Positions 59,501-64,000 of a stretch of DNA of 64,000 nt are shown piece by piece. A program made the translations under genes and the position numbers. This stretch comes from Anisus vortex (lineage: Eukaryota; Mollusca; Gastropoda; Planorbidae): assembly GCA_949126835.1 (NCBI GenBank), contig OX421492.1, positions 40,472,498 through 40,536,497 on the forward strand, read 5' to 3'. How positions within the stretch are numbered: position 1 is the first letter of the stretch; each line of letters opens with the position of its first letter. The notes below the pieces were generated by a model that was given only the letters and a program-made list of their open reading frames with translations, had not been told where the DNA came from and made no database searches.

Positions 59501-59776
59501 AAGGGGCATGGTGGCAGAGGGCAGCGCTTTCGGGTCGGGTACAGAAGATCCTAGGTTCGAATCCTGGTGAAGGCTAGGATTTTTTTCCCGGGACTCGAGT
59601 GTGTCCCTGAGTCTTCCACAGCTCCGATGGGTAAATGACATTAGTTAAGGTATGACAAAGGTGGCTGGTATTGTGCTGGCGACACAATCCCCTAGTATTC
59701 CGTGGCCACAGAAACTGTTGAACGCTTCTTCACCGGTTCTATGATCAATTTGGTCCGACGGGTATTTTACTTTACA
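59501..59776 (+). mobile_element. tRNA-derived SINE, copy C
   Basis: Head GGCATGGTGGCAGAGGGCAG and B-box AGGTTCGAATCC, followed by the shared body and a 3' end TTTGGTCCGACGGGTATTTTAC. This is a full-length plus-strand copy with intact tRNA-like boxes, so it is useful as a family reference. Confidence 0.92.
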
Positions 59777-59799
59777 TTGGCGAAAATCAATAATTATTT

Positions 59800-60835
59800 G
59801 GTTGTCGAGACATAGATTTACCATCTACAATACATGTCATTAATTATAAATTTTTTCATCTCAGCTTTACTGAGTTATTTTCTTTAATTTTCATTATGGT
59901 ACGCAGTATGTGATCCCACTATCATTAAATTGAATAAATACATTATAATTATACACACTGGGTAGTTAATGTAATGTTTAAAAATGTACATATACATTCT
60001 TTAATCATACAATATTTATTTTATTTTCAACTTTCTTTCACAGTTTAATAATTTTAAAGGTATAAATTGTAAGCCGTGTATTTATTTTATAAAAGAAAAA
60101 TATGAAACATATAAAAAATATTAGCGCAAAGGAAACGGTTTAATTATCTCCCTTCTATACCAAATTTGATTCGATTATAATTGTGATGCTAAAAAAGTTA
60201 TGTTTTTTAATATAACTAATAGTATTAATTTTAATTATTATTTCTTGATATAAATCTAAGATTTTGATGCCCAATTTTTGTGCGTAAAAAAATTTATTCA
60301 AATTGCTGCATTTTGGAATGGTCCTTATCCCGCCACTTAAATAAATGATCCACATCTAAGACGGTTGTAGTTAGAGAAATCCAGTCAGGCTTGATGTGAT
60401 ATGAAAACAGGAGTCAATGAATTTGAACGTCTTTCCTTTGTTTATAAAATTCCATTTTGAGTGTTTCAAAGTACTTCTGAAAAAAGCGCATCTATCAATA
60501 TTAATGTATGCCGTAATTTAGGGGTGTAGAAAGTAGGATGTAGTTAAGTGTTTTGAAACTGAATTCACGACATGATATGTCCAGTTTCAATTGCAAATTC
60601 ATTCCAGTGGTCTAACAGTTCAAGTGCTGTTTGACCCCGTCTTTGTAAATGCAAGTTTAACTCACTTAAATATTCGCTGCTATTCAGAAACATCGGCTTT
60701 AACAGTAAGTTCTCCTCATTTAAATACCGAAAACAAAATTCAGCAAGAGAAACACTTTTGGAGGTCTTTCGCGTGCCATTTAAAATCGCTCTGCGTGCCA
60801 CGTCTGGCACGCGGGCCTTAGGTTACCGACCCCTG
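59800..60835 (+). mobile_element. hAT element, family H1, left-truncated
   Basis: The right terminus is GGTTACCGACCCCTG, preceded by GGCACGCGGGCC as in the 39623 copy. Interior landmarks such as CTGGGTAGTTAATGTAATGT and CCAGTGGTCTAACAGTTC are in the same order. On the minus strand at 60565-60810 the transposase trace reads FLNSSEYLSELNLHLQRRGQ and ALELLDHWN. The left terminus is absent; the SINE at 59501 lies where it would be expected, which suggests loss before or with that insertion. Confidence 0.82.
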
Positions 60836-60962
60836 CTGTAAACTATTCTCCGCTCCAAATCCTTTTGGGCAAGTAACATAATAGTTGCTTATAGGGAATG
60901 TTTGTTTTTAAATCACAAAGATGGTGAAGGTAAGTGAAATAAACATTGGTCTCAAAGTGTGG

Positions 60963-61826
60963 AAGAGAGATAACAGGAAATGTTATATAGAGAAGAGAGA
61001 TAACAGGAAATGTTATATAGAGAAGAGAGATAACAGGAAATGTTATATAGTGAAGAGAGATAACAGGAAATGTTATAGAGAGAAGAGAGATAACAGGAAA
61101 TGTTATAGAGAGAAGTGAGATAACAGGAAATGTTATAGAGAGAAGAGAGATAACAGGAAATGTTATAGAGAGAAGAGAGATAACAGGAAATGTTATAGAG
61201 AGAAGAGAGATAACAGGAAATGTTATATAGAGAAGAGAGATAACAGGAAATGTTATATAGAGAAGAGAGATAACAGGAAATGTTATAGAGAGAAGAGAGA
61301 TAACAGGAAATGTTATAGAGAGAAGAGAGATAACAGGAAATGTTATAGAGAGAAGAGAGATAACAGGAAATGTTATAGAGAGAAGAGAGATAACAGGAAA
61401 TGTTATAGAGAGAAGAGAGATAACAGGAAATGTTATATAGAGAAGAGAGATAACAGGAAATGTTATATAGAGAAGAGAGATAACAGGAAATGTTATAGAG
61501 AGAAGAGAGATAACAGGAAATGTTATAGAGAGAAGAGAGATAACAGGAAATGTTATATAGAGAAGAGAGATAACAGGAAATGTTATAGAGAGAAGAGAGA
61601 TAACAGGAAATGTTATAGAGAGAAGAGAGATAACAGGAAATGTTATAGAGAGAAGAGAGATAACAGGAAATGTTATATAGAGAAGAGAGATAACAGGAAA
61701 TGTTATAGAGAGAAGAGAGATAACAGGAAATGTTATATAGAGAAGAGAGATAACAGGAAATGTTATATAGAGAAGAGAGATAACAGGAAATGTTATAGAG
61801 AGAAGAGAGATAACAGGAAATGTTAC
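60963..61826. repeat. 30-bp minisatellite
   Basis: Twenty-nine copies of a unit made of GAAGAGAGATAACAGGAAAT and GTTATAKAGA. One position has two states (TATATAG or TATAGAG). In units 2-8 and 9-15 the same seven-unit pattern (two of the first state followed by five of the second) occurs back to back, showing a 210-bp block duplication. The unit is ten codons (KRDNRKCYIE), so one frame stays open for a while; it is not a gene. It lies in intron 3. Confidence 0.97.
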
Positions 61827-62351
61827 ACAGGTGTGATGTAAGTGTTTAACGTGAAAACAAATTCATTTTAATAGCTGAAATTTCTCTAGTGGTTACGCTT
61901 GACTAACTTCACATGACAGATGGTGTTCAAAGGAATACATGTCTAAGTGCCGTCATTTAGAACCGGAAACGGCATTAGGTTTTTCTGTTCGACTGGGGCG
62001 ACTTCTGCTTGCGTCCAGCAGTCGGGCTAAGCACCAAGATACGTTACCATGGGAACACAAACACCACACGTGCATACTCAGCGAGGCGTGAAATGTCAAC
62101 CTTGGTTCAATTAAGGGACGGTTCTATCCCGATATGTTGACAAGGCAGCTCTTAACACTGGATCCAAGACAGGGAGGGGAGGGGGAAAGGGTGATGATGG
62201 GGGAATGGCCTTTGATGTGAAGACAACTAAATCCCATTGCGTGATCAGGTGACGTAATCAAGCTTGACCAGGCCTTCTTTTATTTGTTGAAGCACTTTCA
62301 ATGTACACATCCTCCCACAGGTCGTAAAGTCGTGCATCAAGACAACTGCAC
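61827..62351. other. Intronic, no gene seen
   Basis: Somewhat GC-richer intron DNA with no recognised coding region. Confidence 0.45.
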
Positions 62352-62510
62352 AGATGGAAAGAAAGAAAGATTAAGACAGAAAGAAAGAAAGATTAAGACA
62401 TAGAAAGAAAGAAAGATTAAGACATAGAAAGAAAGAAAGATTAAGACATAGAAAGAAAGAAAGAAGGATTAAAAGATAAAAAGAAAGAGAGATGGAAAAA
62501 GAAAAAAAAA
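62352..62510. repeat. (GAAA)n and GAAAGATTAAGACATA repeat
   Basis: GAAA tetranucleotides organised in four or five longer units of the form AGAAAGAAAGATTAAGACAT. Confidence 0.9.
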
Positions 62511-62790
62511 GTTATATTAACTGGAAAGAAAAAGAAATGTGGACATTATCTTCCCAAAATATTGATTTACAGAATTAGAATTTTACAAACATTTTTTGTT
62601 ATTTTTTGTGGTAATAAAAGTTTGTATCATGTTTATTATATCACCAGAAGCATGCAATATGTGCAACACTTAAAAATACCGTTCAAATTCACAAATTAAA
62701 AAGTAGCTACAATTTAAATGTGTAACATTTTGTGTTTGGGAACATAATTCTGTCATTTAAATCGATTAACTTAAAAATTGTTTGAGAGAA
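62511..62790. other. Intronic, no gene seen
   Basis: AT-rich spacer. Confidence 0.5.
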
Positions 62791-62948
62791 AGTAAAGTAC
62801 CCTTCGGACTAAATTGATCCATAGGGCCGGTGAGGCAGCGTTCACCAGTTTCTGTGGCCACGGCATACTAGGGGATTGTGGGGGCCAGTACAATGCCCAG
62901 CCACCTTTACTTTGTCCCACCTAAAGTCAGTTACCCATCAGAGCTGAG
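62791..62948 (-). mobile_element. tRNA-derived SINE, copy D, 5'-truncated
   Basis: Only the 3' body is present. Read on the plus strand it begins AAGTAAAGTACCCTTCGGAC and ends at CATCAGAGCTGAG near 62948. The tRNA-like head is missing. Confidence 0.88.
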
Positions 62949-63184
62949 TAAGTTTCTAGTAAAAAATTTTGAAAAACAATTCTTTCAATGTCTAAAGTTT
63001 CAGATATTTATATTTTAAAAATGAAAGCAGAGAAAAAGTCAGGATACTAAAAATCTCTAAAGCGTTAAAGATGCTATTTGTGATTTTTCCATTTAAAACG
63101 ATTTAAACAAATGCTACGCATTTTTTGTTTCTTGTCTTGTGATTTAAAAGAAACAACAACCAGTGAGAGAATCAGTATACATTG

Positions 63185-63276
63185 GAGATGTATTCCCAGA
63201 CTGTGTATATTCCCAGACTGTGTGTATTCCCAGACTGTGTGTATTCCCAGAATGTGTGTATTCCCAGACTGTGTGT
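63185..63276. repeat. 17-bp minisatellite
   Basis: About five copies of TATTCCCAGACTGTGTG, just 80 bp before the exon 4 acceptor. Since 17 is not divisible by three, the Cys-rich frame through it changes reading in each unit and is not coding. Confidence 0.93.
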
Positions 63277-63353
63277 CTTCGTTGTAAATCATAATTGTCT
63301 AGCTTGCCATGTTTATTACATTTGTTGTTGTTGTTTTCTTGTTGTTATTGCAG

Positions 63354-63481
63354 AGGTGGTCACCAAACGCTGCACAGAGAACGGGACGTGGTGGGTGAAT
63401 CCATTAACTGACCAGCCCTGGTCAAACTTTAGTGCCTGCATTAAATTGAAGCAAGAAAAAGTAGTGCCTCAGTTGATAGAG
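63354..63481 (+). CDS. Class B GPCR, exon 4 (end of hormone-receptor domain)
   Basis: Acceptor TTGTTGTTATTGCAG and donor GAG|GTAAAA bound 128 bases: two bases completing a Glu codon, then 42 codons. The peptide reads VVTKRCTENGTWWVNP, then PWSNFSACIKLKQEKVVPQ. It supplies Cys5 (KRC), the CTENGTWW motif, the W-S-N-F-S glycosylation site and Cys6 (SAC), completing the 1-3, 2-5, 4-6 disulfide set known for this family. The end QEKVVPQLIE corresponds to the linker to the first transmembrane helix. That helix must be in exons beyond the window, so the gene is partial here. Confidence 0.95.
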
Positions 63482-64000
63482 GTAAAACTCTTAACTTCAC
63501 ATTTTGCAATTCTAATGCATGTCGTTCTTTTATTCCAAATTTGTATATTTTATCTTTCACTTCTGTTTTATGGCATTCCATTTTGTATGTCCATCGTATG
63601 ATATTCGTTTATGTAATTTCGCTCATGAATATCGAGTCTTTTATTCTACAGCTTGAAATTTAATTCTAGTGTTTTTTTAACCCATGATATTTACTTTTAA
63701 CTTACAAGATTCCATTTATTACTTTTTTATAGCTTATGACACTTTATTGTGTATTATTTACTCTTGCTATAGAGCGTTCTCAATGGGCGTGGCTTAGGTT
63801 TTTTAGGGACGTATTTGTGTAAATATAGAACCCACTTGAGGTACAAATGTAACGTGTTGAAGTTGTTCTTTATCATGCTAAATTCACATCTGAATATTGG
63901 CTATCCTACTCACAAATTAGGAGTTAAATAGTCGTAGATAATGTTCCTAGTTCAAGAGAAAGCCTGACATGGTATTAAAATATGCGGATGTCATTTTAAA
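63482..64000. other. Intron 4, no further exon in window
   Basis: AT-rich intron sequence after exon 4. No transmembrane-coding exon is recognised before the end of the window. Confidence 0.7.

Noticed and set aside
60921..61118. Possible neuropeptide precursor with repeated KRDNRKCY units
   Set aside because: The repeat is conserved at the DNA level, including its non-coding continuation for 860 bp. It has no signal peptide, and a variant unit introduces a stop.
63182..63601. 139-codon ORF as a single gene
   Set aside because: Only 63354-63481 is supported as an exon. The upstream part is a 17-bp repeat and intron, and the downstream part is intron after a GTAAAA donor.

Overview
The window looks like intronic and intergenic DNA from an invertebrate nuclear genome. 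A mollusc, perhaps a pulmonate snail, fits best, but that is an inference from the repeat types and gene style. It is AT-rich and gene-poor, with spliced coding exons, tRNA-derived SINEs, LINE and hAT fossils, a Helitron fragment, tetranucleotide arrays and many minisatellites. I see no bacterial operon, rRNA, functional tRNA or CRISPR array.

Only one host gene can be supported. It is the 5' part of a plus-strand class B (secretin-family) GPCR, closest in style to calcitonin-receptor-like receptors. Four exons are visible: a probable signal-peptide exon (32481-32585), then 33517-33613, 55322-55432 and 63354-63481. Their phases (0, 1, 1, 0) fit. Together they give about 147 residues that include all six cysteines of the hormone-binding extracellular domain. 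The seven-helix part lies beyond base 64000. Introns are about 0.9, 21.7 and 7.9 kb and hold most of the repeats.

Region by region. 1-4840: a dispersed repeat, then a 28-bp minisatellite split by a 5'-truncated LINE reverse transcriptase. 4841-13400: SINEs, a 37-bp array, a LINE RNase H fragment, a LINE C-terminus, GA- and TATC-rich DNA, and a 25-bp array. 13400-29100: seven or more hAT-type elements or their remnants, including a ZMYM1/DUF4371-like and a ZBED-like transposase fossil, and 45- and 58-bp arrays. 29200-32480: LINE C-terminal fossils. 32481-55432: GPCR exons 1 to 3. Between them lie a 36-bp array, a hAT nested inside a LINE, a 1.15-kb THAP-encoding element with about 140-bp inverted repeats, and 41-, 20-, 44-, 42- and 38-bp arrays plus a 1.2-kb tetranucleotide tract. 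55433-64000: SINEs, a Helitron fragment, a truncated hAT, a 30-bp array and GPCR exon 4.

The strongest structural results are precise target-site duplications around seven hAT elements, the nested hAT-in-LINE whose removal restores the LINE frame, the THAP/long-TIR element, and about 18 unrelated minisatellites in 64 kb. Most long open frames in the window are by-products of repeats whose period is divisible by three.
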